A program made the translations under genes and the position numbers. The notes beneath the pieces were generated by a model that saw only the letters and a list, made by a program, of their open reading frames with translations, had not been told where the DNA came from and ran no database searches. Of a stretch of DNA of 61,856 bases, positions 17,708 to 26,517 are shown piece after piece; position 1 is the first letter of the stretch; every line of letters starts with the position of its first letter. The DNA is from Halobacteriales archaeon QS_4_69_31 (GTDB lineage Archaea > Halobacteriota > Halobacteria > Halobacteriales > Haloarculaceae): the NCBI GenBank assembly GCA_003021655.1, contig PXRP01000003.1:1-61856 (forward strand). Direction: 5' to 3'.

Positions 17708-18745
17708 TCAGGGTGCTCCGACCGGGTGTAGTCCCTTGAAGTCGAGGCCGGTCGTCTCCTCGATGCCCAGCGCGACGTTCGCGGCGTGGACGGCCTGGCC
17801 GGCCGACCCCTTCATCATGTTGTCGATGGCCGAGAACGCCACCAGGCGTCTGTTTTCGGGGTCGAGTTCGAACCCGACCTCGGCCCTGTTCGTCCCCGCG
17901 ACCGCCTTGGGTTCGGGGTAGCGGTATACCCCGCCGCCGCCGGCAACGAGGTCGACGAACGGTTCGTCCTCGTAACTGCCGCGGTAGGCGCCCCAGAGGT
18001 CACCTTTCGGGACCGGTTCGCCGGGGAAGATGTGGCAGGTCGCGCTCGCGCCGCGGGTCATGTCGACCGCGTGGACGGTAAAGGAGACGTCCAGCCCGAG
18101 GAACTGCTCGATCTCGGCCTCGTGGCGGTGACCCGTCGGGGCGTAGGGGCGGACGACGCCCGACCGTTCCGGGTGCGAGGCGGCCTCGCCGCCGCCGGCG
18201 CCACCCTCCGAGGAGCCGACCTTCACGTCGACGACGACCTGCTCGTCGCCGGTCAGGACCCCGTCGTCGAAGAGGGGTTTGAGCCCGAGGATCGTCGCGG
18301 TGGCGTTGCACCCGCCCGACGCGACGATCTCGGCGCCCGGCAGTTCCTCGCGGGTCAGTTCGGGCAGCGCGTAGACGGCCTCGTCGAGCAGTTCCGGGCG
18401 GCTGTGGCCGTCGTACCACTCATCGTACTGTGACACGGTGTCCAGCCGGAAGTCCGCCGACAGGTCCACGACGGTGTCGGCGGCCTCGCGGAAGGCGTCG
18501 ATCCGCTCCATCGAGACGCCGTGGGGCGTCGCGGCGAAGAGGACGTCCACGCTCTCTAACTCCGCGGGCGAGGAAAAGCGCAGGTCCAGCCCGCGGAGGT
18601 TCGGGTGGGCGTGGCCGACGGTCCTGTTCTCCTTGGAACGGCTGGTCGCCTGGACCACCTCGAACTCGGGGTGGCCCGCGAGCAGGCGCAGGAGTTCGCC
18701 GCCGGTGAATCCGCTGCCCCCGACGACCGATGCGGTGTAGCTCAT
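17708..18745 (-). CDS. argC: [LysW]-glutamyl-phosphate (N-acetyl-gamma-glutamyl-phosphate) reductase
   Basis: NADPH-dependent reductase of 345 residues, making the LysW-bound semialdehyde. Motifs: VVGGSGFTGGELLRLL (nucleotide-binding), LFAATPHGVSM, VVDLSADFRL, the catalytic cysteine in VASGGCNATATIL, and the late KGSAGQAVHAANVALG. The SSEGGAGGG loop and HRHEAEIEQFL are typical of the family. Member of the argW-X-C-B-D-K-F operon, 17 bases downstream of argX. Confidence 0.96.
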   Translation of the reverse strand: MSYTASVVGGSGFTGGELLRLLAGHPEFEVVQATSRSKENRTVGHAHPNLRGLDLRFSSPAELESVDVLFAATPHGVSMERIDAFREAADTVVDLSADFRLDTVSQYDEWYDGHSRPELLDEAVYALPELTREELPGAEIVASGGCNATATILGLKPLFDDGVLTGDEQVVVDVKVGSSEGGAGGGEAASHPERSGVVRPYAPTGHRHEAEIEQFLGLDVSFTVHAVDMTRGASATCHIFPGEPVPKGDLWGAYRGSYEDEPFVDLVAGGGGVYRYPEPKAVAGTNRAEVGFELDPENRRLVAFSAIDNMMKGSAGQAVHAANVALGIEETTGLDFKGLHPVGAP

Positions 18746-18762
18746 GTCCGTAGTCGGTCCCC

Positions 18763-19662
18763 TCAGGTCCTTACCTCTGCGGTTTCGCTCCGGGCGCCGG
18801 CCCTGGCCTCCAGCCAGTCGACGACCCGCGCGGGCACGTCCACGTCGGTCACCTCGTTCAGCGCCTTGAACTCGACGGTGTGGTTGACCTCGTGGACGGT
18901 GAGGTCCGACGGCTCCCCGCTCTCGACCCCCGTCTCCATCAGGTCGATCCCGAGCAGGCCGCCGCCGACGGCGTCGCTTGCGGTCTCAACCAGGTTGCGC
19001 ATCTCGTCGGTGGTCTCGGCCTCGGCTGTCTCGGCGCCCTTGGCGGCGTTGGTCAGCCAGTGGTCCGACGAGCGGACCATGCCAGCGATGGGCTCGCCGT
19101 CGACCGCGACGACCCGCATGTCACGCCCCGGCTTGTCGACGAACTCCTGGACGTAGAAGACCTTGTGCTCGTAGTGGCCCAGCGTCTCCTTGTGTTCGAG
19201 GATCGCCTCGGCGGCCGACCGCGATTCGATCTTGGCCATCAGCCGTCCCCACGAGCCGATCACCGGCTTGAGGACACAGGGGTAGCCGAACGCCTCGATG
19301 CTCTCGAGGGCGGCGTCTTTCGTGAAGGCCACGTCGGTGTTCGGCGTCGGGACGCCCGCCTTCTGCAGGGCGAGGCTGTTTTTCACCTTGTTGGCGCACA
19401 CCTCGGCGGTCTCGGCGCCGTTGACCACCGGGATCCCGTAGGCCTCGGCGAACTGCGTGGCGTACAGCGAGCGGCTGGTCGCCAGACACCGGTCGACCAG
19501 GATGTCCACGTCGACCAGCGCCTCGGGCGGGTCCGCGATGTTGAACCGCTGTTTGCGGACGTCGACCTTCGTTATCTCGTGGTCGCGGTCGCGCAGTTCG
19601 TTCAGCAGGAGCTTCTCGTCGCGGCGGATCCGCGAGTAGAGGATGCCGACGTTCACTCTCAC
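18763..19662 (-). CDS. argX: Glutamate-[LysW] ligase (ATP-grasp, RimK-like)
   Basis: Attaches the alpha-amino group of glutamate to the C-terminal glutamate of LysW. 299 residues, ATP-grasp fold: preATP domain (VNVGILYSRIRRDEKLL), VKNSLALQKAGVPTPNT, CVLKPVIGSWGR (ATP lysine), YVQEFVDKPGRDMRVV, and HEVNHTVEFK with metal-binding Glu/Asn. The GTG start at 19662 overlaps the argW stop (GTGA), so enzyme and carrier are coupled. Paralogues such as LysX act on aminoadipate; the neighbourhood favours the arginine role. Confidence 0.94.
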   Translation of the reverse strand: MRVNVGILYSRIRRDEKLLLNELRDRDHEITKVDVRKQRFNIADPPEALVDVDILVDRCLATSRSLYATQFAEAYGIPVVNGAETAEVCANKVKNSLALQKAGVPTPNTDVAFTKDAALESIEAFGYPCVLKPVIGSWGRLMAKIESRSAAEAILEHKETLGHYEHKVFYVQEFVDKPGRDMRVVAVDGEPIAGMVRSSDHWLTNAAKGAETAEAETTDEMRNLVETASDAVGGGLLGIDLMETGVESGEPSDLTVHEVNHTVEFKALNEVTDVDVPARVVDWLEARAGARSETAEVRT

Positions 19663-19823
19663 TCACCCCAGTCCTCTTCGAGCTCGGGGGCCGTCTCGAG
19701 GACTGGAGGCTCGGTGTCGACGACTTCCAGCTCCGCGCCGCAGGTCGCACAGTCGACGATCTCTCCTATCTCGATGCCGTCGTGCAGGGACACGTCCGCC
19801 CCGCACTCGACGCATTCTGTCAT
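19659..19823 (-). CDS. argW: Amino-group carrier protein LysW/ArgW
   Basis: 54-residue acidic carrier that protects the amino group of glutamate during arginine synthesis. It has four cysteines in two pairs (ECVEC, CATC) forming the zinc site, and the diagnostic C-terminus EDWGE whose last Glu is the attachment point. First gene of the argWXCBDKF transcription unit, preceded by a clear TATA box. Confidence 0.95.
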   Translation of the reverse strand: MTECVECGADVSLHDGIEIGEIVDCATCGAELEVVDTEPPVLETAPELEEDWGE

Positions 19824-19848
19824 CGTACCCGCTACTCACACTGGGACG

Positions 19849-19856
19849 TACTTAAA
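19849..19856 (-). promoter_or_regulatory. TATA box of the argW operon
   Basis: Minus-strand TTTAAGTA, centred 29 bases before the argW ATG, predicts a leaderless transcript. The 241-base gap between argH and argW also has an AT-rich stretch (about 19855-19960) unlike its surroundings, possibly holding the argH terminator. No further gene is seen there. Confidence 0.75.
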
Positions 19857-20064
19857 CCCTTCGAACTTATCAGATGATAGAAACGACACGTAATCGACTC
19901 TAAGCGCATCGAGGGCGCGAATTATTCGACAGCCGCATCACGATATAACTATTCTGGTACGTGCCCCGGACGGGGCTGGTCGCGGTCGCGGGCCGCCGGC
20001 CCCGCCCGCGGGGCGGCCGCTCCGGGGTCGGTGGTCGGTCGCGCGCTGCCGGTCGGTGGGTGTC

Positions 20065-21771
20065 TCAGGCATAGCGTCGTACCTCCGTGTCGAGTCTGTC
20101 GGCGGCCGAGGCGAGGGCGTCCCGCCGGTCTCCGAGGGTCGCCCGGTCGTCGGCCAGGCGGTCGCGGGCCCGCTCGCGACTCGCGGCCAGGGCCGCTGGT
20201 GCGGGGCCGCCCCGCGAGTCCCGCATCGCCACGCTCTCGGCGGGGTCCAGCGCCGCTTCGAGCGCCTCGCGGTCGACGTAGGCGGTCAGGGGCTCGCCCA
20301 GGACCGCCTCGGCGGCGGCCTCCAGTGTCGCGATGTCGGGCCCGCCCGCCCGGGCGGCCGCCGCGCCCGCGCCGTCACCGTCCGCCGCGCCCGCGCCGTC
20401 GCCCTCCCGCGCGGCCCGCGCGACGACCTCGTGGGCGGTCCGGAAGGGGACCCCCGCCATCGCCAGGCGGTCGGCGACGCCGGTCGCCGTCGAGAAGCCT
20501 GCCCCCGCCGCCGCGGCGAGGACGTCCTCGTTCCACTCGGCGGTCGCCACCGCGCCGGCCGCGACTTCCAGCGCCTCGGGGACGGCGTCGACCGCGGTCC
20601 AGGCGTGGGGCGTCGCCTCCTGCAGGTCGATGTTGTACGAGCGGGGCAACCCCTTCAGCGTCGTCACGAGCCCCTGGAGCGCCCCCGCCGCCTCGCCCGC
20701 CGTCGCGCGGACGAGTTCCAGCGTGTCGGGATTTTTCTTCTGGGGCATGATCGACGACGTCGAGGCGTAGTCGTCGCTGACCTCGACGTAGTCCCGGCCG
20801 GCGTAGACGACCATGTCCTCGGCCAGCCCCGACAGCGTCGTCGCCAGCACCGCCAGCGCGCTCACCGTCTCGACGAGGAAGTCCCGCGTCGAGACCGCGT
20901 CCATCGAGTTCTCGACGACGCCCGCAAAGCCCAGCAGCGCGGCCGTCCGCTCGCGGTCGACGTCGAAGGGCGTCCCGCCGAAGGCCGCCGCGCCCAGCGG
21001 CGACCGGTTCGTCCGGTCGTAGGCCGCCAGCAACCGCTCCGTGTCGCGGGCCAGTGCCCCCTCGTGGGAGGCGACCCAGTGGCCGACTGTCACGGGCTGG
21101 GCGTACTGCAGGTGGGTGAAGCCGGGCAACAGCGTCTCGGCCTCGGCGTCGGCCACGTCCAGCAACGCCTCGCGGGCCCCGACGACGGCTTCGAGCGCGT
21201 CCAGCAGGTCCCCGCGCAGGCGGTAGCGGATGCAGGTCGCCACCTCGTCGTTGCGCGAGCGGGCGGTGTGCATCCGGCCGCCCTCCGGGCCGACGCGCTC
21301 GATGACCGCCGTCTCGATGGCCTCGTGGGCGTCCTCGGCCGCGGGGAGCGCCCCGTGGCCTGCCGCCTCGATCTCGTCCAGCGCAGTCAGGATCGCCGCG
21401 GCGTCGTCCTCGTCGACGATCCCCTGCTCGGCGAGCATCACCGTGTGCGCGCGGTCGACGGCCAGGTCCGCCGCGAAGATGCGCTCGTCCGCGGCCAGCG
21501 AGGACATGAACCCGCGTGCCGGCCCGCCCGAAAAGCGGTCCCCGCGGACCGCCGTCCCGCCGGTCGCGCCAGCGCGGGCGTTCCCGTCGGCCTCCGCGGT
21601 GCTCGTACCGCGCGCGCCGCTCGTCTCGCCGGCGTCCGCGCCGCTCTCGCCGGCGTCCGCGCCGCTCCCGCCGCTGTCCGCGCCGCTCGTCTCGCCGGCG
21701 TCCGCGCCGCTCTCGCCGCTGTCGGCGCCGGGGGGCGAGCCGTCGTCGGTGCTGTCCTCGCCGTCGGTCAT
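20065..21771 (-). CDS. argH: Argininosuccinate lyase
   Basis: Cleaves argininosuccinate to arginine and fumarate. 568 residues, longer than usual: the first ~75 are a Gly/Ala/Ser/Glu/Asp low-complexity leader made of GADAGE(T/S)SG-like units, after which the enzyme starts with RGDRFSGGPARGFMSSLAAD. Family motifs: MHTARSRNDEVAT, LLPGFTHLQYAQPVT, and the signature SSIMPQKKNPD. An Ala/Gly/Asp-rich loop (about residues 470-490) is another insertion. One base separates it from argG. A shorter real start, closer to the catalytic domain, is possible. Confidence 0.94.
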   Translation of the reverse strand: MTDGEDSTDDGSPPGADSGESGADAGETSGADSGGSGADAGESGADAGETSGARGTSTAEADGNARAGATGGTAVRGDRFSGGPARGFMSSLAADERIFAADLAVDRAHTVMLAEQGIVDEDDAAAILTALDEIEAAGHGALPAAEDAHEAIETAVIERVGPEGGRMHTARSRNDEVATCIRYRLRGDLLDALEAVVGAREALLDVADAEAETLLPGFTHLQYAQPVTVGHWVASHEGALARDTERLLAAYDRTNRSPLGAAAFGGTPFDVDRERTAALLGFAGVVENSMDAVSTRDFLVETVSALAVLATTLSGLAEDMVVYAGRDYVEVSDDYASTSSIMPQKKNPDTLELVRATAGEAAGALQGLVTTLKGLPRSYNIDLQEATPHAWTAVDAVPEALEVAAGAVATAEWNEDVLAAAAGAGFSTATGVADRLAMAGVPFRTAHEVVARAAREGDGAGAADGDGAGAAAARAGGPDIATLEAAAEAVLGEPLTAYVDREALEAALDPAESVAMRDSRGGPAPAALAASRERARDRLADDRATLGDRRDALASAADRLDTEVRRYA

Positions 21772-21772
21772 C

Positions 21773-23047
21773 TCACTCCTCCGCGTCGTCGGTCTCGGCC
21801 GATTCCGTCTCGCCGCCGTCGGTGGCGGCCGCGGCCTCCCTGGCGGCGACGCTGGCGGCCACGCGGTTGGCAAGCCGCGACTGGAAACCGTGGTACTTCG
21901 CGACGCCGGTGGCGTCGTTCTGTTCGATGTCGTCGGTGACGGCCGCCTCGTTGAACGAGGCCGCCGACTCGCTGTAGACGGCGTAGTCGCTCTCGCGGCC
22001 GACCGGGCGGGCCTGGCCGCCGTCGAGTTTGACCGTCACTGTCCCCGTCACTTTCGTCTGGGTCTGCTCGATGAAGGCCTCCAGGGCCGTCGTCAGCGGC
22101 GCGTCGACCAGCCCCTGGTACCCCTTCTGGGCCCACTGCTGGTCGACCTGCTGTTTGAACGCGCGCTCCTCCTGGGTGAGCACGAGCCCCTCCAGGGCCT
22201 CGTGGGCGTTCAGCAGGACCGTCGCCGCCGGGTGCTCGTAGTTCTCGCGTACCTTCAGCCCGAGCATCCGGTCTTCCATGATATCCGAGCGCCCGACGCC
22301 GTGGGCGCCCGCCCGCTCGTTGAGTTCCGCGATCAGGTCGACGGCGTCCACCTCCTCGCCGTCGACGGCGACGGCCTCGCCTTCCTCGAACGTGACCTCG
22401 ACGGTCTCTGTCTCGGCGTTGCCCGGCGGCCGGGTCCAGTCGTATATCTCCTCGCCGGGGACGTGCGCGGGGTCTTCGAGCTCCGACCCCTCGACCGACC
22501 GGCTCCAGAGGTTCGTGTCGACGCTCCAGCGGCCGCCGTCGCCGCCCTCGACGGGGAGGCCCTTCTCGGCGGCGTACTCGTTTTCCCACTTTCGGGTGAG
22601 TCCGAGTTCCCGCACGGGCGCGATTACGTCCAACTCGGAGGTGCGCCAGACCGCCTCGAACCGGAGCTGGTCGTTGCCCTTGCCGGTACAGCCGTGGGCC
22701 AGCGCCGTACAGCCCTGCTCCTGGGCGACCTCGAGGATGGCGTTGGCGATGACCGGCCGGGCCAGCGCCGTCCCGAGGGGGTAGCCCTGGTAAGTGCCGT
22801 TGGCCTTGACCGACTGGAGACAGAGGTCGGCGAACTCGGCTCTCGCGTCGACGACGTAGTGGTCGATGCCGAGCGCCTCGGCGGTCTCGGCGGCCTCGTC
22901 GAACTCCTTTTTCGGCTGGCCGACGTCGACGGTGACGCCGACCACGTCGTCGTAGCCGTACTCTTCTTTGAGAAGCGGGACGCAGACTGTCGTATCGAGC
23001 CCACCCGAGAAGGCGAGCGCGACGGTTCCTGTCGGGTCCTGTGTCAT
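21773..23047 (-). CDS. argG: Argininosuccinate synthase
   Basis: Joins citrulline and aspartate using ATP. 424 residues. PP-motif LAFSGGLDTTVCV at the N-terminus, AHGCTGKGNDQLRFE, APVRELGLTRKWENEYA and GRSDIMEDRMLGLK are characteristic. The last ~25 residues are an Ala/Glu/Thr-rich tail. It is first in the argGH pair and preceded by a 189-base leader containing an Arg-rich short ORF. No ribosome binding site is evident before the ATG. Confidence 0.97.
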   Translation of the reverse strand: MTQDPTGTVALAFSGGLDTTVCVPLLKEEYGYDDVVGVTVDVGQPKKEFDEAAETAEALGIDHYVVDARAEFADLCLQSVKANGTYQGYPLGTALARPVIANAILEVAQEQGCTALAHGCTGKGNDQLRFEAVWRTSELDVIAPVRELGLTRKWENEYAAEKGLPVEGGDGGRWSVDTNLWSRSVEGSELEDPAHVPGEEIYDWTRPPGNAETETVEVTFEEGEAVAVDGEEVDAVDLIAELNERAGAHGVGRSDIMEDRMLGLKVRENYEHPAATVLLNAHEALEGLVLTQEERAFKQQVDQQWAQKGYQGLVDAPLTTALEAFIEQTQTKVTGTVTVKLDGGQARPVGRESDYAVYSESAASFNEAAVTDDIEQNDATGVAKYHGFQSRLANRVAASVAAREAAAATDGGETESAETDDAEE

Positions 23048-23143
23048 GGTGTGTTCGTGGGCCGGGTGAGGTGTCCGCCCGGAACCCGGCGGTGGCGGCG
23101 GTCGGAGACGGGACGTGACGATGGGGAGTGAGTGAGTGCGGGC

Positions 23144-23236
23144 CTAACGGCCCGGTCGTCGCCGTCGGACGAGAAGTGGCGAGACGGACCCGCGACTCGT
23201 GGCCGCGCCCGAGCCGAACGCGTGGGTCCGCGTCAT
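23144..23236 (-). CDS. Arginine-rich 30-codon upstream ORF of argG
   Basis: ATG at 23236, TAG at 23144-23146. The peptide starts MTRTHAFGSGAATSRGS and ends LLVRRRRPGR. The arginine cluster uses CGA, CGG, CGA, CGA and a final CGT; CGA is uncommon in such genomes. The ATG is about 29 bases from the TATA-like CTTTTAGTA, so it would be the first codon of a leaderless mRNA. The stop codon lies in the loop of a GGGCC-GTTA-GGCCC hairpin. The arrangement resembles an attenuator leader peptide; function is inference and chance cannot be excluded. Confidence 0.4.
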   Translation of the reverse strand: MTRTHAFGSGAATSRGSVSPLLVRRRRPGR

Positions 23237-23261
23237 GTATCCCAGGCTGACTGGAGTTCAC

Positions 23262-23270
23262 TACTAAAAG
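23262..23270 (-). promoter_or_regulatory. TATA box for argGH
   Basis: Minus-strand CTTTTAGTA preceded by purine-rich GGAAG (BRE-like). It places the transcription start near 23238, giving about 190 bases of leader before argG and a start right at the upstream ORF. Confidence 0.65.
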
Positions 23271-23318
23271 CTTCCGAACCGCCCGCGAACGCCGGGTAAG
23301 GACCGTGAACGATCCCGG

Positions 23319-24254
23319 TCAGGACTCCAGGTCGTCGCGACTGGCCGCGTCGCTCCCGCCGGCGTCGTCACCGTTCCCGGTCCCGTCGCCAGCGTCGCTA
23401 CTGTCGTTTCCGTCACTCGCGTCGCTTCCGTCGCTCCCGTCGCCGGCGGCCGAGTCACCCTGCCCGGGGTTGCCGTCGCTCTCGTTGCCGTCGTTCTCGG
23501 GCGGTCCCTGACCGGGGTTGTCGTCGTTTCCGGCGTCGCTCTCGTCGGGTGGTCCCTGCCCGGGGTCGTCGCTCTCGTTACTGGCGTCGGACGGACCGGC
23601 GTCCTCGGGCGGACCGCCGCCCCCGGCGAACGCGGGCGGGCCGGCGTCGCCGGGGCCGAGGCCCTGTCCGGCGCGTTTCCCGGCGATGCTTCTGGCGATT
23701 TCGGAGACCTCGGGGCCGGTCAGGTTCGCCGCGTCGGCCCTGAGCTGCCGGATCGCGGTCACGTTGACGCCGTTGGCCGCGAGCGTCTCGGCGGGCAGGG
23801 CGGCGGCGGCCTGGCCGGTCCGGTTGGCCAGCCGCTGGAGCGCGCGCTGCTCGGCGTGGAGCTGTGCCATGCGCGCCCGATACTCCCCCGTCGAGAGCGA
23901 CCCGTTCTCGTAGGCGGCCCGGAGCTGTGTTTCTCTCGCCTCGAGTTCGTCGAGGCGCTGCTGGAGTGACTCGACTTCCGCCCCGATGACCTGCGCCCGG
24001 GAGGCGTTCGACCCGGCGACGGCGACCCGCCGCTCGAAGGCCCGCTCCGATAACTCGCCCCGGACGGCGGCCCGCTCGACGCCCACGACGCCCGCGAGGC
24101 GCGCTCCCGGCGCGACCGACTCGTTTGCCGTCCCGTTCGCCGCTCCGGCCGCCGCGGCCCCGTCGGTGGGACCGGCGCCGAGCGCCGCCGGGACCGCGCC
24201 GACGACGCCCGCGACGACCACGACGACCGCGACGACGGACGCTGATTCGACCAT
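23319..24254 (-). CDS. Secreted coiled-coil protein with PGQG repeats
   Basis: 311 residues, unrecognised. A Sec-type signal peptide (VVAVVVVVAGVVGAVPAALGA) starts the protein. A central helical region with a coiled coil follows (VESLQQRLDELEARETQLRA, then GEYRARMAQLHAEQRALQRL). The last ~110 residues are a Gly/Asp/Ser/Pro tail with three DNPGQGPP-like units. The start at 24254 is preferred because TTTTATAT (24283-24290), a good TATA box, overlaps the alternative ATG at 24284 and sits about 32 bases before 24254. Probably cell-surface or extracellular; monocistronic. Confidence 0.75.
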   Translation of the reverse strand: MVESASVVAVVVVVAGVVGAVPAALGAGPTDGAAAAGAANGTANESVAPGARLAGVVGVERAAVRGELSERAFERRVAVAGSNASRAQVIGAEVESLQQRLDELEARETQLRAAYENGSLSTGEYRARMAQLHAEQRALQRLANRTGQAAAALPAETLAANGVNVTAIRQLRADAANLTGPEVSEIARSIAGKRAGQGLGPGDAGPPAFAGGGGPPEDAGPSDASNESDDPGQGPPDESDAGNDDNPGQGPPENDGNESDGNPGQGDSAAGDGSDGSDASDGNDSSDAGDGTGNGDDAGGSDAASRDDLES

Positions 24255-24434
24255 CCTGTCCCGTCGTTGGCTCCCTGTCCTCATATAAAACTGACTTCCC
24301 GAACCCGGATCAACCCGGATTAACCCGGTTTGTCGATCCCGCTCGTCACTCCGCACCCTTGCGGTTTGCCACGGTTCCCGCGTCCGCTCTCCCGTGAACG
24401 GACGAAAGGGTTAATTTGGACCACCGCGCGTCCG

Positions 24435-24539
24435 GTCCCGAACGTGGCACGCGCCCACCTGGTCCGAGCGCAGCACACACCCGCCTGGTCCCGAGCGTGG
24501 CACACGCTCGCTCGGAACGTGGACACACGCCCACCAGGA
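24435..24539. repeat. Four imperfect 26-27-bp tandem units in a gene-free stretch
   Basis: Units start at 24435, 24462, 24488 and 24515 and share the pattern GTCCCGAxCGTGGCACxCGC followed by xCxCCTG. They lie in the 465-base region 24255-24719, which I consider non-coding: the open frames across it have Arg/Pro/His-rich translations without haloarchaeal acidity. Apart from this array and the TATA box at its left edge nothing else is recognised. Confidence 0.7.
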
Positions 24540-24719
24540 GTCCCGGTCGCGCGCCGTCCTCGCCACGACTCCGAGGGGCCCGGTCCGGGGCCCGTCTCCG
24601 CCGCGGCCCGGTCCTCGACATCCGTCGATGTTCCCGTCACGTCCCCGGGTTTCGTCTGGCCCCCTCCCTCGTGCCAGACTAGCAATCATTAAGGTCCCTT
24701 ACTCAAACACTCTTGGTGT

Positions 24720-24878
24720 ATGCCGGAATGCCAGAACTGCGGTTCCTTCGTGACGGCCGATTACGCACGGGTTTTCACGCCCAACGGGATCGAGTCGCCG
24801 CGTGTCTGTCCGCAGTGCGAGGACAAGATACGTGACGGTGCCGACGTTCGCGAAGCCCGGTCCACGCGACGGAGCTAG
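24720..24878 (+). CDS. 52-residue CxxC...CxxC zinc microprotein
   Basis: Small zinc-ribbon-like protein with cysteine pairs C4/C7 (ECQNC) and C30/C33 (VCPQC) and a basic C-terminus (REARSTRRS). Conserved haloarchaeal microprotein family by recollection. It is similar along its N-terminal half to the microprotein at 28716 (MPxCxxCGxxVxxxxARVF). The start codon ATG at 24720 follows a short AT-rich segment. Zinc binding is inferred from the cysteines; function unknown. Confidence 0.8.
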   Translation: MPECQNCGSFVTADYARVFTPNGIESPRVCPQCEDKIRDGADVREARSTRRS

Positions 24879-25064
24879 TTCTGTACCGTTCTCTGACCCA
24901 GGGGGGACATCCCGGCGTGGCTGCCCCCGCCGGGGCCCCACTTTCCTGCCACCCGCCAGCCCCGGCCACGCCGCCCGGGCGTTCGTCCGGTCGGCAGCCG
25001 GTCGGCCGCCCACCGCTCCGGTCGCCTGTCCGCCACCTGTCCGACCGCTCCGTCGTGAAGCGGA

Positions 25065-26390
25065 CTACCCGTCGGCGGACGCGTCCTCGCGTGCCCGGTC
25101 GACGATGTCGCGCGCCTCCGCGAAGACCGCGTCTGCGCGCCCCTCGTCGCGGGCCTGGGCGGTGACCCGCACCAGCGGTTGCGTGCCGCTGGCCCTGAGG
25201 AGGAACCACGCGTCACCCAGGTCGACGCGGACCCCGTCCAGCGTCGACACGTCGTCGTACTCGTCGGTGACTCGCCCGGTGACACGCTCCATGACCGCCG
25301 CCTTGGCGTCGGTCTCGACGCTGTCCCGGCGGATGGGGTAGTCGTCGACCTCGCGTGCGCGCTCGGCGAGCGGGCGCTCGCTCGCGAGCGCGACGAGCCG
25401 GCAGGCCGCCAGCGGCCCGTCGGGACACAGCGTCTCGTCGGGCCAGATCCACGCGCCGCTGGGCTCGCCGCCGAACGCGACGCCCGGTTCGCTCGCCCGC
25501 GCGGCGACGGAGACGTCACCTACCCTGGTCCGGGTCACCGACACGTCGGCCCCGGCCAGGTAGTCGTCGACGGCGAGGCTCGTGTCCACCGGCGCGGCGA
25601 CGCTGTCGCCCGGTTCGGCCGCGTCCATCGCCAGGATGGCCAGCAGGACGTCCCCCGAGAGGAACTCGCCGTCGGCCGTCACAGCGCGGGTCCGGTCGGC
25701 GTCGCCGTCGTGGGCGATGCCCAGGTCGGCGTCGCTCTCGCGGACCAGCGCCGACAGCGACGTGCAGTTCCCGGCGGTGGGTTCGCTGGGTCGCCCCGGG
25801 AACGAGCCGTCGGGCTGGGCGTTGAGCGTCTCGACCGCACAGCCGAGCGCCTGGAGCGCCTCGACCGTGACGCCGCCGGCGCCGTTGCCGACGTCGACGA
25901 CCACCGACAGCGGCTCCGCCAGGTCGAGGGCCTCGACCAGCGCCGCGACGTGTCCCGCGGTGGCGTCGCGGCTGACGCGGTCGCCGAGCCCGTCCCACGG
26001 TTCGAGGGCGGCCGCACCGTCGCGGACCCGCTCGGCGACGGTCTCGCGCATCTCGGCGTCGTAGGCCTGCCCGGACGGTTGCCAGAGCTTGATCCCGTTG
26101 TCCGCGGGGGGGTTGTGCGAGGCGGTGACCGCGACGCCGGCGTCGGCGTCCCGCGGCGCGACGGCACGCGCCACCGTCGGCGTCGCGGCCAGCCCCAGGT
26201 CGACCACGTCGGTCCCGGACTCCCGGAGGCCGGCCGCCAGCGCGTCGACCAGCAGGCGCCCGCTCTCGCGCGCGTCGCGCCCGACGACGACGCGGTCGGC
26301 GTCGACGCCCAGCGCCCGGCCGACCGACAGCGCCAGGTCCGCCGTCACCTCATCGCCGACCGGCCCGCGGATGCCGCTCGTTCCGAACAT
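25065..26390 (-). CDS. glmM: Phosphohexomutase (phosphoglucosamine/phosphomannomutase family)
   Basis: 441 residues of the alpha-D-phosphohexomutase superfamily. All four motifs are visible: phosphoserine loop TASHNPPADNG, metal loop DGDADRTRAV, sugar-binding GGEPSGAWIW and phosphate-binding RASGTQPLVRV. The start at 26390 (MFGTSGIRG) fits the family's FGTSGIRG N-terminus. Acts on glucosamine-, mannose- or glucose-phosphate; GlmM is the best guess from the GEPSG type but not certain. A second family member lies at 29202. Stands alone on the minus strand. Confidence 0.88.
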   Translation of the reverse strand: MFGTSGIRGPVGDEVTADLALSVGRALGVDADRVVVGRDARESGRLLVDALAAGLRESGTDVVDLGLAATPTVARAVAPRDADAGVAVTASHNPPADNGIKLWQPSGQAYDAEMRETVAERVRDGAAALEPWDGLGDRVSRDATAGHVAALVEALDLAEPLSVVVDVGNGAGGVTVEALQALGCAVETLNAQPDGSFPGRPSEPTAGNCTSLSALVRESDADLGIAHDGDADRTRAVTADGEFLSGDVLLAILAMDAAEPGDSVAAPVDTSLAVDDYLAGADVSVTRTRVGDVSVAARASEPGVAFGGEPSGAWIWPDETLCPDGPLAACRLVALASERPLAERAREVDDYPIRRDSVETDAKAAVMERVTGRVTDEYDDVSTLDGVRVDLGDAWFLLRASGTQPLVRVTAQARDEGRADAVFAEARDIVDRAREDASADG

Positions 26391-26517
26391 ACCTGGCCGG
26401 TCTCGCGTCAAGGATAAAAACACGGCGTCGCGGGACCCACGGCGAAAAAACGACGCGTCGAGAGCGTCCAGCGTGACTCGACTGGTCTGTAGGCTGTTCC
26501 TCGTTCGACCGAAACAC

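Noticed and set aside
18880..19893. Plus-strand frame of 337 codons over argX and argW
   Set aside because: Antisense of two clear genes.
20056..21939. Plus-strand frame of 627 codons over argH
   Set aside because: Antisense of argH; composition Arg/Val/Gly-rich without a recognisable domain.
24330..24692. Plus-strand frame of 120 codons in the gene-free region
   Set aside because: Basic, Pro/Arg/Ser/His-rich translation, no acidic bias, covers a tandem repeat array.
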